The notes beneath the pieces are model-generated. The model worked only from the letters and a program-made list of their open reading frames with translations. It was not told the origin of the DNA and ran no database searches. Shown here in pieces: positions 45,341 through 57,101 of a stretch of DNA of 64,000 nucleotides (position 1 is the first letter of the stretch; the number at the start of each line of letters is the position of its first letter). This DNA comes from Wyeomyia smithii (taxonomy: Eukaryota > Arthropoda > Insecta > Diptera > Culicidae): assembly GCF_029784165.1 (NCBI RefSeq), contig NC_073695.1:191173357-191237356 (forward strand), written 5' to 3'. The position numbers and the translations under genes are program-made.

Positions 45341-47321
45341 ACCTTTCAAAATTTTCAATCACGGGACGGTTCAAGACCTCACATTTGATAAGAATACGAG
45401 AAGACAGGCTCCAGAAGCGGTTTTTCAATGGTAGAACTCCAGCTAAGACCTCCAAACTCATCGTTTGGGTCGACTGCATGCAACCTAAGGCGATACGCAA
45501 ACAACCATATTGTATTCGCTCCAGTTTGATCAAATGTGTGTTTGCTGCGGAGCGGAAGCAGAAACACCCGTACTCAATTACAGACAATATCTTTGTTTGA
45601 TAAAGCCTTATAAGGTCTCCCGGATGTGCTCCCCACCATGATCCGGTTATTGTACGAAGAAAATTAACTCTTTGTTGGCATTTTTTCATCAGACCAAGAT
45701 ACTTGTGTACCAAAACCTGAGAAATAGTTTTACCCATTAATTGTGGCTGGAGCTGTGCAGGTTCATGCTTCCTTGAAAAAACTATAATCTCAGTCTTCTC
45801 CGGAGAGAATTCGATACCTAGCTGTAAAGCCCAAGCAGACAAATTGTCCAAGGTATCTTGCAATGGTCCTTGCAAATCGGCAGCTTTGGCTCCTGTAACA
45901 GAGACCACGCTGTCGTCTGCAAGTTGTCTGATCGTGCATGAATTTGCCAGACATTCGTCGATGTCATTTACATAAAAATTGTGAAGAAGGGGGCATAAAC
46001 ACGAGCCCCGGGGAAGACCCATGTAGCTAATGTGAAAAGTTGCCAAATCGCTATGCGTAAAATGCATGTGCTTTTCGGACAACAAATTGTGCGAAAAATT
46101 GTTTAAAATTGGAGGAAATCCTTGTCGGTGAAGTTTGCTCGAAAGAATGTCAATAGAAACGGAAACAAAAGTCCCCTTAATGTCCAAGAACGCAGACGCC
46201 ATTTGTTCTTTGCGAGCATACGCCAGCTGAATATCTGTTGGAAGCAGCGCAAGACAATCATTCGTCCCTTTGGCACGGCGGAAGCCAAATTGAGTATCCG
46301 ATAGTAGGCCATTTGATTCGACCCAATAGTCTAAACGACGGAGTATCATTTTTTCCATCAATTTCCGGATACAGGATAGCATTGCAATCGGCCTATAAGA
46401 GTTGTGATCAGAAGCTGGTTTCCCTGGTTTTTGGATGGCTATCACCTTCACTTGCCTCCAATCCTGCGGTACAATGTTTTGCTCCAGGAACTTATTGAAC
46501 AAGTTCAACAAGTGCCTCTTGGCATTGCCGGGTAGATTCTTCAACAAGTTGAATTTGATTCTATCCAACCCAGGTGCCTTATTGTTACAGGATAGGAGGG
46601 CAACTGAAAATTCTGCCATCGTAAAAGGTGATTCTATCGCGTCGTGGCCCGGAGACGCATCGCGAACAATGTTTTGCTCAGGAACAGAGTCCGGACATAC
46701 TTTCCTGGCAAAATCAAATATCCACCGACTTGAAGACTCCTCGCTTTCGTTGACCGTTACGCGATTCCGCATTTTTCGGGCTGTGTTCCAAAGAGTGCTC
46801 ATTGATGTCTCCCTCGACATCTCGTTTACGAACCGACGCCAATATCCGCGTTTCTTTGCTTTAGCCAAGCTTTTAAACTTGGTATCAAGCTCCGAATAAC
46901 TTTTAAAGTCGTCGGCACTGTCTGTATCCCGGAAGGTCGGATACGCGTCGGATCTTTGCGTGTAGACATCGGAGCACTTTTTGTCCCACCACGGAGTGGG
47001 AGGCGGTTCTTTGATCGTCACGCCGGGATATTTTTTCGTTTGGGCTTGCATCGCGGCGGCGAGAATCAAGCCCGCGAGGAGGTTGTATTCTTCAAGTGGT
47101 GGATGATGTTGAATCGACTCGACCGCTTTTGAAATCATTTCCTCGTATAACTTCCAATCGACATTCCGTGTGAGGTCATACGGAATGTCAATTGGTCGCA
47201 TGCGAGTTGTCCCGTTTGTAACTGAAATAAGAATAGGCAAATGGTCGCTACCGTGAGGATCGAGAATTACCTTCCATGTGCAATCCAACCGTAGCGACGT
47301 CGAACATAAGGATAGATCCAA
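45198..47321 (-). pseudogene. I-clade ORF2, reverse transcriptase part
   Basis: Residues 22-30 complete the endonuclease (DPHGSDHLPI). The reverse transcriptase core spans about 220-590, with FLDIKGTFVSVSID at 378-391 and LADDSVV at 467-473. Catalytic aspartates remain, but the second Asp of the usual AFD in motif A is Val. After HKYLG about 17 residues seem deleted before KKCQQRVNFLRT. Near 45340 another single-base shift sends the frame into a meaningless tail; the true continuation is in the RNase H frame. Confidence 0.88.
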
Positions 47322-47913
47322 AGCGCTTGGGCGCTGGAGGTTTCGGGATACGTGTCATTTCACCGTTGTTCAAAATAGTCATGTCGAAGTCATCGCAAAG
47401 GTTATAGATTAAAGAGGAGCAGTTATCATTGTAAGGGGAACCCCAAGCCACACCATGAGAGTTGAAGTCTCCCAAAATCAAACGTGGCGAGGGAAGAAGT
47501 TCTATTAAATCAAAGAGCAGCCGTTGCCCAACCTGTGCTCTGGGAGGAATGAATATTGAGGCAATACAAAGCTCTTTACCTTGTATTGTCATTTGACATG
47601 CGACAACTTCGATGCCTGGAATCGAGGGGAGGTTAATACGATAGAAAGAATAGCACTTTTTAATCCCTAAAAGTACTCCTCCATATGGGGTATCTCGATC
47701 AAGGCGGAATATATTAAAATCATGGAAGTTAAGATCGGTATTCGAAGTAAGCCAAGTTTCACAAAGGGAAAATGCATCGCATTTGTTTTTATTTATCAAA
47801 ACTTTGAATGAATCGATTTTTGGTAAAATACTTCTACTATTCCACTGTAAAACAGAGATAGAATCCTTCAAATTAGCAGATGAATTAGGCATCGAAGGAT
47901 ACGATCGCTGCAA
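47248..47913 (-). pseudogene. I-clade ORF2, endonuclease part
   Basis: The APE-like endonuclease that nicks the target. Visible are LQWNSRSILPKID, the catalytic-type ETWL, GGVLLGIKK, and LILGDFNSHGVAWG. Near 47325, at PKRFG, the frame is lost by a single-base indel. The domain ends (LDLSLCSTSLRLDCTW, then GSDHLPI) in the frame of the reverse transcriptase part. This start is the first Met; MPNSS seven codons later is an alternative. Confidence 0.88.
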
Positions 47914-49258
47914 GGAGGGGCCATTGGGCAGTCAACTGCTTCAGAAATGATCTAACTGTTGGGAGGAACGCTTTAAGAAAATTTTTAATTGGATCAGGTA
48001 TATTGAAGTTTTCAAAAACCCAGTCCACAATATCTGAAAATTTCACCAATCCAGCATTTGATTTATCTACTGGATGTGCAAAAGGAACAACTGGGGTTTT
48101 AGATGTTCCTGGAAGTGCTGGGAACTCCTTCTGAGACTTTAAATTTCCGAGCCCAGGAGGAATTTGCTTCGGTTTTTCCTCAGCACTTTTTGTAGTGATT
48201 GTATTTTTCATTTCACTTTGAGAAATCCTAGGACCTTTTCTGGGAAGCTTAGGAGAGGAAAGATTTTTCCTCTTTCTAGACTCCCCAGGTTTCACATAGG
48301 ATGTTTCCCCTAGTGAATCATCCGAATCGGTTTCATCAGAGGACAGTGGATCAAAGGGGTTTGAAGTAAAGGGAGAGGTGGTCGCGGTCTTTTCAAGCAT
48401 GTCTGCGTAAGAACGCTTCGAACGCTCCTTGAGTGACCGCTTGATTTTATCCCTGCGCTGCATGTACACCGCGCATGTGGAGAGCTCATGCTGATTTTCC
48501 CCGCAGTGTATACATTTTTCAGCATTTACACTGCAGGTAGCCTCAGCATGGGTCTCTCCACACTTGCCGCACCTTGTCTTATTGCAGCAGTAGGCCGCAG
48601 TGTGACCTAACTGCTTGCAATTAGTGCAATTCATTACGCGGGGAACATACAGGCGCACAGGTAGACGTACTCGGTGGATCGTCACGTGACTGGGCAGTGC
48701 AGACCCGGCGAACGTAACCCGAAACGAGTCTGACGGAGTGTACACTTTTTTGCCGTCGACGAGCGACACTGACCGCAATTGCTTACAATCAATGATCTTT
48801 ACATCGGGGCATGCGGTGTTCCTGAAGCAACCGATTCCGCTTTTCAGTATACACTCAACCGACAGACCCGAATCGGTCACGATGCCGTCGATCTCCACGT
48901 CGCGAGCGGGTACATATACGCGGTACTCTCGAGTAAAGAGCACGGAGCAGGCTATATCGTTGGCCTGTTTCCGGTCATTGACCACAACACGGAGCTTGAT
49001 TGGTCTGACCTTTGAAATTTCAGTCACGGCCTTGAAACGTGACGTCAGGTCTTTTGAAATCTGCAAAATATTCAACGATTTCGACTTCGGCCCTGCTTTT
49101 GGCCTAAAGTACACAAAAAACCGGCTGCCCGCCGCTCCGTCTGCATAAAGCCTGGGGCGTGGGGTGACTGGAACAGGGTCAGAAGAGGATTGATCAGGAG
49201 GGACAGGGTCGATGAGGTTTGGGGACGGAGGGTCGGGGGGTAAGGGATCTACATCCAT
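47885..49258 (-). CDS. I-clade ORF1, gag-like nucleic-acid-binding protein
   Basis: An intact 457-codon frame. ORF1 proteins coat element RNA in the ribonucleoprotein. Residues 1-35 are Pro/Asp-rich. Three CCHC zinc knuckles stand at about 211-224 (CTNCKQLGHTAAYC), 230-242 and 249-262. A basic/Ser-rich segment (about 270-370) follows, then a conserved-looking hydrophobic C-terminus. No stop or frameshift is present, in contrast to ORF2. It overlaps the start of ORF2 by 29 nt in another frame, as is common in this group. Confidence 0.88.
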   Translation of the reverse strand: MDVDPLPPDPPSPNLIDPVPPDQSSSDPVPVTPRPRLYADGAAGSRFFVYFRPKAGPKSKSLNILQISKDLTSRFKAVTEISKVRPIKLRVVVNDRKQANDIACSVLFTREYRVYVPARDVEIDGIVTDSGLSVECILKSGIGCFRNTACPDVKIIDCKQLRSVSLVDGKKVYTPSDSFRVTFAGSALPSHVTIHRVRLPVRLYVPRVMNCTNCKQLGHTAAYCCNKTRCGKCGETHAEATCSVNAEKCIHCGENQHELSTCAVYMQRRDKIKRSLKERSKRSYADMLEKTATTSPFTSNPFDPLSSDETDSDDSLGETSYVKPGESRKRKNLSSPKLPRKGPRISQSEMKNTITTKSAEEKPKQIPPGLGNLKSQKEFPALPGTSKTPVVPFAHPVDKSNAGLVKFSDIVDWVFENFNIPDPIKNFLKAFLPTVRSFLKQLTAQWPLLAAIVSFDA

Positions 49259-49560
49259 TGCGCTTAGGTAAGCGCAATAGGTCCGACAAGAAGCACGTAC
49301 CTCTTTCTTAGCGTTTTCCGCACAATCACCAGATCACAGCCACACGCAGCAACACAACCAAACAGCAGCAAGTAGTGATGAACAGCAGCACAGGAAATCA
49401 AAGGCCCTGAGCGCGGGTTATAACACAAATCAGGATTCAGGACAAACAATGCAGGATGAATCGGGCAAACGATGCCAGTTATGTAATATTTTATCCGAGT
49501 TAAATTCCTCTGAAAAAAACGCGGACTCGAAAAATGACGTCTATTCGCAACGCACACGTC

Positions 49561-51302
49561 TACTTCGATGATGTTGCTTGTTCTTGTAAATTTATTTTAA
49601 TTTGTGTTTATTTTATTTTATTTTTTTGACTTATAGCTTGTAAGCGTTTCCATCGTTCATCATTTCTTTGGTTTTCTGATGCTTTTGTTTCCATTTAAAA
49701 CACTTTATTCTCATATTCTAAACGCCCCGAAAATTACAGTGTGATTTAAAAAAATATTATGAAAATACTCAATTTTTCTTTGTTAACGTCCTGGTTAAAT
49801 TTACAGATTATCCAGATCAAACCACATTTAGTTTACAATCTACAAATATTTTTTTCTCGAGAAAATTCGTTGCATTTTAATGCATTTTCTATAAACCTAT
49901 AACAACTTTCAGCGATGTAATTCATCACGCTCGAATGTTGAGTTTCGTTTCACAAAATACTTATAGTGGCTAAAACAATATAGTTCGAGTCCTGTACGGG
50001 CTGAGCGAATGACAGCAGAAAGTCAGTTACACGCTAAACAGAAATGACAAACTTTTGCATTTCCTGTGTTGATTTTTTTTAACTTTAATTGATTGAGCCT
50101 CATGCTGTACTTACTCGATAATCATAAAAGTGGTTGTAGCCTGATTCTACAAACTTTTAAAAGCCTAAGACCAATCACTCCTCGACGCGGACTCTAAAAC
50201 CTCTTAGTTACAAAGATTGTAGTCAGCATATGCATTGGCGGCATATTTCGTTCGATGGATCATAAAATCCTATTACCAAATGACTTCAAACCGGATCCGA
50301 TTAAATGGAGATTTATTAAGCGCATTTACACAGCTTTCAAGTCGCTACTAGTACTTAGTAGGATATTGGAGTGTCGACAGTAATGGTTCACTCAACGCTA
50401 ATACTTATATCAACTGACATGCTATCGAATGATGTCCTTGGGAGTGCGACATGTTTGAAGACCACTGCACCCAAGAAAGGTATCGTAATGAAGCCGTAAT
50501 TCAAAAATAAATTACCAAATCGTTTCAAGACAGGCTAGAGCCCATAACTTTTGCTGCTTGAGCGTCATTAAATAATCAGTGCTACCAATTTTAGCTCATT
50601 TGTCACTGAAGCATGAACGACCAACTCGGTTACTAGTCTATGCTCCCCGCTGGATGTGAAAGTCGATGTTCGTATAAAATTGAGAGTTTCCAAAAAAAAG
50701 TAAAATCGATCGATGACACCGAACCGCCCACCCTGCCTCAGATCGGACGAGCCTAAATGGGAAGGCCCAGCTAAACCTGAATTGAGCGGAAGTACGGAGT
50801 TTCTTCCACTTTGCGCGTGGCTGTTGAGTAGTAATAAAGGTACAATGTGTGGATAAATCGAGTTGTCTCGCTTCTCCACGCTTCCGCTAACAGCGCGCTC
50901 GTCGATGACGATTGCTGCAGATGATGCTCGTAAATTCGAGCGGCCTGGCCCCGCTTCCCACAAGCTACCTGCGTCCGCAAGAAGTGCGTGTGTGTGCTTT
51001 AACTGTGACTACAACGTCGCTAACGAGCTGTATCATAACATTAACTGGACTGTTTTTCATTCGCACCAATTTTACAGGCCATTGATTTGGTGGAGCATAA
51101 TTTTACCCATTTTTTTACGGTTGCTTTTCTCCCTAAACGTTCGTTAGTTTCATTGGAAAGATGTGCATTCTGCCAGGTGTTTCCTTTTCAATGTTTCCTC
51201 ACTATATGTTTTCACCTTGATTATTGCCAACGTTTTATTCACATTTCCGAAAGAAGCATCCGGTAACCCTGTGCTAAAATATGTTTTCTTTTTTACTTTC
51301 AG
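49561..51302. other. Non-coding DNA, possibly intronic
   Basis: No transposon end recognised. Short overlapping frames near 50.6-51.1 kb are open on both strands without known content. Confidence 0.35.
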
Positions 51303-51344
51303 GTAAAACCAGCTTTTTTGTTGCACTTAGTGAATTCACCAACG
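51303..51344 (+). CDS. Candidate 42 nt microexon
   Basis: A pyrimidine-rich acceptor (TTTTCTTTTTTACTTTCAG) ends at 51302 and a strong donor (ACG|GTAAGAA) begins at 51345. The 42 nt between preserve the reading frame in length. Two of three frames are open, one reading KTSFFVALSEFTN. Splice signals are strong on both sides, but chance pairs occur, and there is no adjacent exon to join. Confidence 0.3.
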
Positions 51345-51409
51345 GTAAGAAATTAGTTGCTTATGAGCACGCTACTCATTTTTTCGTATTATTTTGAAAA
51401 GATGGGACT

Positions 51410-51730
51410 GTACTGTACTGTCAATAGTTCCTTGATGTGATAACTAAGTGTGCTTCACTGTAGTTAAAAAATTGGAACCTGAATCCTATGCGCCTTCATC
51501 AGGATGAATGGTTTGTTCGGAACAACTGTTTGTATGAATAACCTGAATAATCCTAAAGTGTCGAAAAATCCAAAGATAAATATAAAAAAACTAACTTTTT
51601 TACATTTTTAGCACGTTTAAAACGCCAAGGTTCTCGAATCAACTGTCGGAAGTATTTTGAAATCTATAATAATATGTCACAACATTCAATGAAAGTTTAT
51701 GAAGTATCCTTCCTTAAAAACAACAAAAAC
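51410..51730. repeat. Dispersed repeat family C, copy 1
   Basis: Shares TAAAAAATTGGAACCTGAAT-like, AACTGTTTGTATGAATAACC and AAAAAAACTAACTTTTTT phrases with 60910-61090. Class unknown. Confidence 0.6.
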
Positions 51731-52640
51731 TAAACCCAACATTTTTCAACTGCATTTAACCGATCATAATGTATGGGTGTGTGGAATCTTGACAGTTATA
51801 ATGGGTGCTTACACATAACCGAACTAATGGAACACATCTAAACATCAAAAACTAAAGTTTCAGATCACCTCCGTCATAACATAACGTCCAAAAGACAATT
51901 ATCGTTAATTATCGTCTATTATGAAACCGAAACAAGCACTTCGGTTGCTCCCCCGGCTCTCCAAGGAGGATTTCGATAGACTATGCTTGCCATATCGTAG
52001 GTGCTCACAGAAAATAATTAATGTGTGAAGTGTCGAACATGCCAAGCGGCTTTTTCTGGCTTTTGCTCGATTTGATAATTGATACTCAAAGCTTTGAGAG
52101 TGACGTCCAATTATGTTTGTTCGTTACATAAATTTGTTTGAATCGAGTAAAGGTGGGAAACTCGTAACACACGGGAGGCTTCGGAGTATGCATTCGTTTT
52201 TATTTGTCAATTTGAGATCGTAATCGAGATTAGGTAATGCTTGTTTCAAAAGTTCAGTTTCGTACGATAGCAGCAATTAATTTTACAATAGCGATCATAT
52301 AATCATTATTAAAGTAAAACTAAGAAGATTCCCGATTTCCAGTTAAACCTGATAGTCAGACCGACTTCATTTGAAATTTAGACATATGTCCGGTTTAATA
52401 TACTCTTAATTACTAACGGAAACTTATCGTACATAGTGGAGCGGAAAATGTTTCTTTTACTTGCATCACCATATGGTGTAAGCTTATATCCATTGCGCTA
52501 ATGATGAGCCCGATATGCCATACGCTGTTAATGTTTGATTAATGTTTGCGGATGAATTTCGGCTCAGTGCAATATGCTGTATCTTAATTCAAATATTAAT
52601 GAGCAGCTGTTACCCTTATTTGTATAGCAAAAAAATAAGA
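51731..52640. other. Non-coding DNA
   Basis: Nothing recognised. Confidence 0.35.
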
Positions 52641-53717
52641 AATCTGTTGTAAACGTTGCAGCTTCTCACTCCCAGATCACCGAGTTCAATGCCTCATCAC
52701 CAAAGATGCCCTTAATTTCAGGTTATTATTGTGATACGCTGACTGAGGCTGGATGGTTATTTAGAAGTCATTACCCTCGCGCTACATCAGTCCCCAGAGG
52801 GGACAAACTGAGCCAAGAGAAAATTCTACACAGTCTTATCAAATTTATGCACGAATCGTCGCCTTTATACGAAATTGATGGAAATTGTGTCGATTTCAAA
52901 TTGGCCCGCTGCAAGTTAGCTCGCAAGCTTACTCTGCCGATGACGTGCCACGAGACTCTGAACCTGGAACACGATCTCGGACGGGCTTGGTTTTGACATT
53001 TTCATTCCATAATTGAACCTTTGCTCTCCCTTTCTTCGCCTCTTTGTGCCTAACAAGTGGTGGTATATCAACGCCTTGCGTATTTCTGCAACAGGATGCC
53101 AATGGAGAAAGACAAGAAGAGCGTCCAAAACAAAAACATCCACACCGAGGCGAACGGAATAAATTAGACATCCCGCAATGTGCTCTCCAGGCATCTCGAC
53201 GACACGATCAGTGAGCGAGCAAGTTTGCCAAAAACTTCGAACCGATCGTCAAACTTGACCAGCCAAACGTCTTCGCTACGTCCATACCAAATGGGAATGA
53301 ACGGTGTTTTGCAACAGGTTCTCGGACCGGGGAAAGAATTTGAAAATGCGTGCCTGGCTGCACCCATCGTAACGAAATCTAATGTCCGTAGGGCCCGTTT
53401 ACTGCCGGATACGGGGGCGATCGGCGACGCGGTAGCAGTACAGACGACGGCAGCCGGACTCGCAGCACATGGAAGACGATTCGCGTTTCGCGATGACCGG
53501 AGTCGTGTTGATGGATGGGTGGCTCGCGAACTGGTCCTCATCAAATAATTGCGGTTGGGCCGTGCTGCTAGTATGGAAGCTGAATATTGTTTCCACGCGT
53601 GACTTCACGGTAGAATGGTTCAGTTGTCCAAGACAACGACTTCCGCGGTCAAGTAATCGAGAAAAGGCTCAGCTCCGAAATAACGCTGTTCTGATCGAGA
53701 ATAGAATTTCGAAATAA
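52641..53717. other. GC-richer single-copy island with long frames on both strands
   Basis: Frames of 92-126 codons overlap on both strands (for example 53180-53548 plus, 53164-53544 minus). The composition is clearly less AT-rich than the surroundings. It may hold an untranslated exon, a promoter region or an old pseudogene. No domain could be assigned to either strand. Confidence 0.3.
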
Positions 53718-54990
53718 TCATCGTTCGAGAGCTAATTGGTTGACATTTTGAACCCCGGTATCAAAGATAGCTGTAATTATCCTTTAATTTTTAACTTCCA
53801 CATCGATTGCACATGAACAATTTATACAGGTGCTTTTCAAACGATGTTTTAGTTAAAATAATAAATTTTACATGTCTGATATTTCATTTGGCAACTGAAC
53901 CTGTCAAACTGTCGCATGATATGGTTTATTTTGCTTTTGATATGCGAGTCGTTTTGCATTAATTGTTACTTGTCAAAATCTTTTAGAACAGCTACGAAAT
54001 GACGTAAAAAAGAATCATGCTTTTGATATCCTACAAACGTAACGGAAAACTAAATTTTCAACTATTCATGGAATAATTGTTTTTCATTATATACATAGAA
54101 TTATAATATATTCTATATTTTGGATTCATTTGATTTTTTCAAAGAGAAGTAAATAATTCACAATATCGTTCTGAACACTTGAGCTAACTTTATTCTTTGA
54201 AACATCAACGGTGAAACCAACTTTTTCAATTTCTCGATTTTCAGATTGTATAAAAGAAAAAACAAACAACGTTAAGCCTGGAAGAGTCATTTTAATCTTA
54301 GGTGTCTAAACACTGCTACGGGAAAATTAATGCAGTATCAGTACCATTTTACCATATTTTCGTTATAATTTCGCAATTCGCAAAAATAATAGTTTTGTAA
54401 GTTAGAATTTAGTTTTCTCTTGGAATAGAAATTAACTGAATAGTTAACATACTTGTTCTAATGTGTGTATTCTGATACGATTCATTTTTTAAATTTTGTG
54501 TGATATTTTTTAATGACAGCTAGAATTATATTGCCTTTCCAAGCATACTTGTCCCAGCGTGCATAAGGATTGTGTAGAAGATGGGACAATTATGCTTGAA
54601 ATGGTGCTATAGATATTGAAATGAAAGTTATTCGAATTACTCCTGAATAAAGCATATAAATAAGAGAGCTGCAATGTGATAAAATAATAGATTTTATGAT
54701 TTATTATCCAGAAATTTCCTTTGAGCAATAAAACATCATTAAAAAGAATTTATTTTTGACTGTTCGATATATGAATCATTGTGGGTGTGTGAAGGAACCT
54801 ATTTCCAGATCCCACTGTCTAATAGTACTATTTTAAAAGGAGAACAGTTGCAGCAGGCTTTTATTTCTGCAACTTTAGGTAGTTTTAAGATCTAGAAGGT
54901 GTTAACTACCAACTTTCCAAAGGTTAGCTATCAACCTTCCAAAGACTCAGAATGACTAAGTAAGGGGTAAATCAGTTTGATGGTGTGAAG
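53718..54990. other. AT-rich non-coding stretch
   Basis: No supported feature. Confidence 0.35.
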
Positions 54991-55166
54991 CGGTGAATTT
55001 CCGAAATAATGTTCTTTCATTTCTCTTTTCTTATTAATTGGTTAGCTTTTCTTGAAGAAAAGCATTGATTGGTAACCTTGAAAAGAAGCGTTGATTTTGG
55101 ATTGCCATTTACCGATGACACGGGATTATTCTAGCACTGCAAGCAAGCATACAAAACATAATAATC

Positions 55167-55460
55167 ATGACGGAAGATGACCAAATGACTGAAAGAAAAC
55201 GCAACGCCACAAATTCGGACAAAATTACTATCACTTTTGGACATGTTCAGCAATGCTGTGCAGTGCTGCGGTTCGCCGGTAGGTCCATCTGCTATGGAAA
55301 GCTGCGCTACGATCGAATGAATCGCCTGTTCAGTCTTGCTGCACTAAAATCAGTGTGCCACATTTTCATCTGTACTGTAAAAGTAAAAACAAGTTCATTT
55401 GTACTTTTTCTTTCGAAAATTTATACCACAATCAATACCTGTAAAATTTCTGTTGAATAG
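55167..55460 (+). pseudogene. Histone H2A-like relic
   Basis: A 97-codon open frame. Its centre reads AVLRFAGRSI, then LFSLAALKSV, in parallel with H2A AGLQFPVGRI and PVYLAAVMEY. At base level CTGCGGTTCGCCGGTAGGTC resembles H2A codons for LQFPVGR. The gap between the two blocks is five codons shorter than in H2A and the N- and C-termini do not match. No 3' stem-loop was seen. It is followed by a KLSQF-type repeat, as near the 27.6 kb H2A. Confidence 0.4.
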
Positions 55461-55924
55461 AAAGACCTTAAAAAATTACAGAAGTTGAAAGTATTCATTT
55501 AGTTAATGATGCTTATTCATATTCTTATTAAATTTGGAAGTTTTCCGAGGAGGGAAGCAAGACAATAGCAACATTTGCATGATAACACGATTTGGCCCTT
55601 CCTATCGAGTTTTACAGAAATGTTTTGTTTTGTTTTTCAATTTCAATGAGGGCCGAATTTCAGCATTAGCATGCTTTCATACATGATTACTGAGAGTTAA
55701 GCTTCAGGTAGGCTTGTTTTTTGTGGACTAGAGCGAACAAAACAACAAAAACAATAAATTGGTTATAAAGTCAAATCGTGTGTATACTTTAGCGTCGGAT
55801 GTGCTGAGAAAGAAGGCCTTGTTTCAGCTCTTTTTGGTCGAATCATGCGTTCAACAAAGCCAATAGTACAATAGTTAGCATAAAAAAAGTACAACTTTTC
55901 GCATTTTGGTGAATTCATAGCTAC
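55461..55924. other. AT-rich non-coding stretch
   Basis: No supported feature. Confidence 0.35.
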
Positions 55925-56060
55925 TTTTCCAATCGATTGCTGTTAGAATTAGAGAAATCTGAGTTTCTAGTTTTGAAAGTTGACAATTTTCGTGACCCTC
56001 TCGATTTTTACGGTTTTTGAATTCGTACCCCTATGTAACTCTACGTCGAGTAAGCAAAAA
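55925..56060 (-). repeat. KLSQF repeat, copy 3
   Basis: CAATCGATTGCTGT, TGACAATTTTCGTGACCCTC and AATTCGTACCCCTATGTAAC match the series at 27960-28140 in the same order and orientation. It ends in an ACTCTACGTC form of the recurrent motif. Confidence 0.6.
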
Positions 56061-56191
56061 ATCGTTTTTTTTGCATTGCATTTGTACCATCTACATTGGA
56101 GAGAGCTGCACTGTTTGTCCAATCAGCCATGCATACAAGCTTTCATGCAACCTTTAAATGGAAGCGTTTGAAGCTCTACATGAACCTTGTT

Positions 56192-56221
56192 TTTACCACA
56201 TGAGAAACGTCATGTGGTAAA
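56192..56221. repeat. Perfect 12 bp hairpin
   Basis: TTTACCACATGA, a 6 nt loop GAAACG, then TCATGTGGTAAA. No U run follows that would suggest a terminator. Function unknown. Confidence 0.8.
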
Positions 56222-56898
56222 TGTTTGTTCTTGTCAATGTATGAAGTACAATTTGGAAGTAAGAAAAAGATCGTTTTCAAGCTGCTTTCTGCCACTATAC
56301 TTATCTTCAGTAGCGGTGGTTTATTGTTCACTTTTACTTTCACATGCGACTCCGTGATTCTTTTTACACCGCCAAAAAGAAGGATTGATTGTGCATTTTG
56401 AAAAGCAGTGTGACCGTAACACACCTTAAACTTCCAAAATGGAGCTTCGATCAACATATTTTACTCTTGCTTTGGCAAATACATAAATTATAAAGCACAA
56501 AAATTAAATATGATAGAAACAAACGTCTTAAAATTGTTGAAACAACTTAAACGATATAGCAACAAACTACATTAATACACATTAACTCTTTACCCGCGAA
56601 GAGAAATCAATTTTTACCTCCAAAAATGATTTTCAAACTTTTATTACTCATCAATCGCATGCACAATTTGCACAAACTGTATTGCATATACATGATCAAT
56701 CTGTTGTGCCTTGAATAGTGTCAGCATTCAAATGTTTACATATAATTGCTAAACTTTAGTCGAAGTTTTAATGTCAGGAGATGCAATATTGCATAACTCG
56801 CAGGGAATGGCTTCGCAATCAACTAGTTTTGATTATGAGTTGTAATATATGGTTTCATTCTAACAGTTTTGTTTACCTTTCATTATTAACACACTTTT

Positions 56899-57026
56899 TT
56901 TGCCTTTCTCCTAGAAAGGTATAGCAATCACTTGCAAAACCGAAAGTATAAAAGTGCTCCAAAGGGCCGAATGGCATATATCACTCGACTCAGCTCGACG
57001 AGCTGAGCATTTTCTGCATGTATGTG
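56899..57026 (-). repeat. Dispersed repeat family B, 3'-end fragment
   Basis: Inverted copy of the last 120 bp of the family B repeat: CCTTTCTCCTAGAAAGG (56903-56919) and the perfect palindrome CTCAGCTCGACGAGCTGAG (56989-57007). The rest is missing. Confidence 0.85.
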
Positions 57027-57101
57027 TTTCTTTTTAAGAATTAAGTGTAGGTCAAGAGTTTTACATTTGGGCCAAAAATTTAATACAGGTATATTACGTT
57101 T

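Larger units (their letters stand above)
43872..49560 (-). mobile_element. Near-full-length I-clade non-LTR retrotransposon
   Basis: Minus-strand element of about 5.7 kb with ORF1 (gag-like), ORF2 (endonuclease, reverse transcriptase, RNase H), a 5' leader of about 300 bp and a 14 nt poly(A) tail seen as T at 43872-43885. The domain order with RNase H and three gag zinc knuckles is that of the I clade or a close relative. At least two frameshifts and one in-frame deletion inactivate ORF2. I could not identify a target duplication; the 5' boundary near 49560 is approximate. Confidence 0.88.

Noticed and set aside
46435..46899. 154-codon plus-strand frame
   Set aside because: Antisense shadow of the I-clade reverse transcriptase.
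52929..53548. Overlapping frames of about 80-126 codons on both strands as genes
   Set aside because: Mutually overlapping, no domain and no splice or start context; kept only as a GC-richer island.
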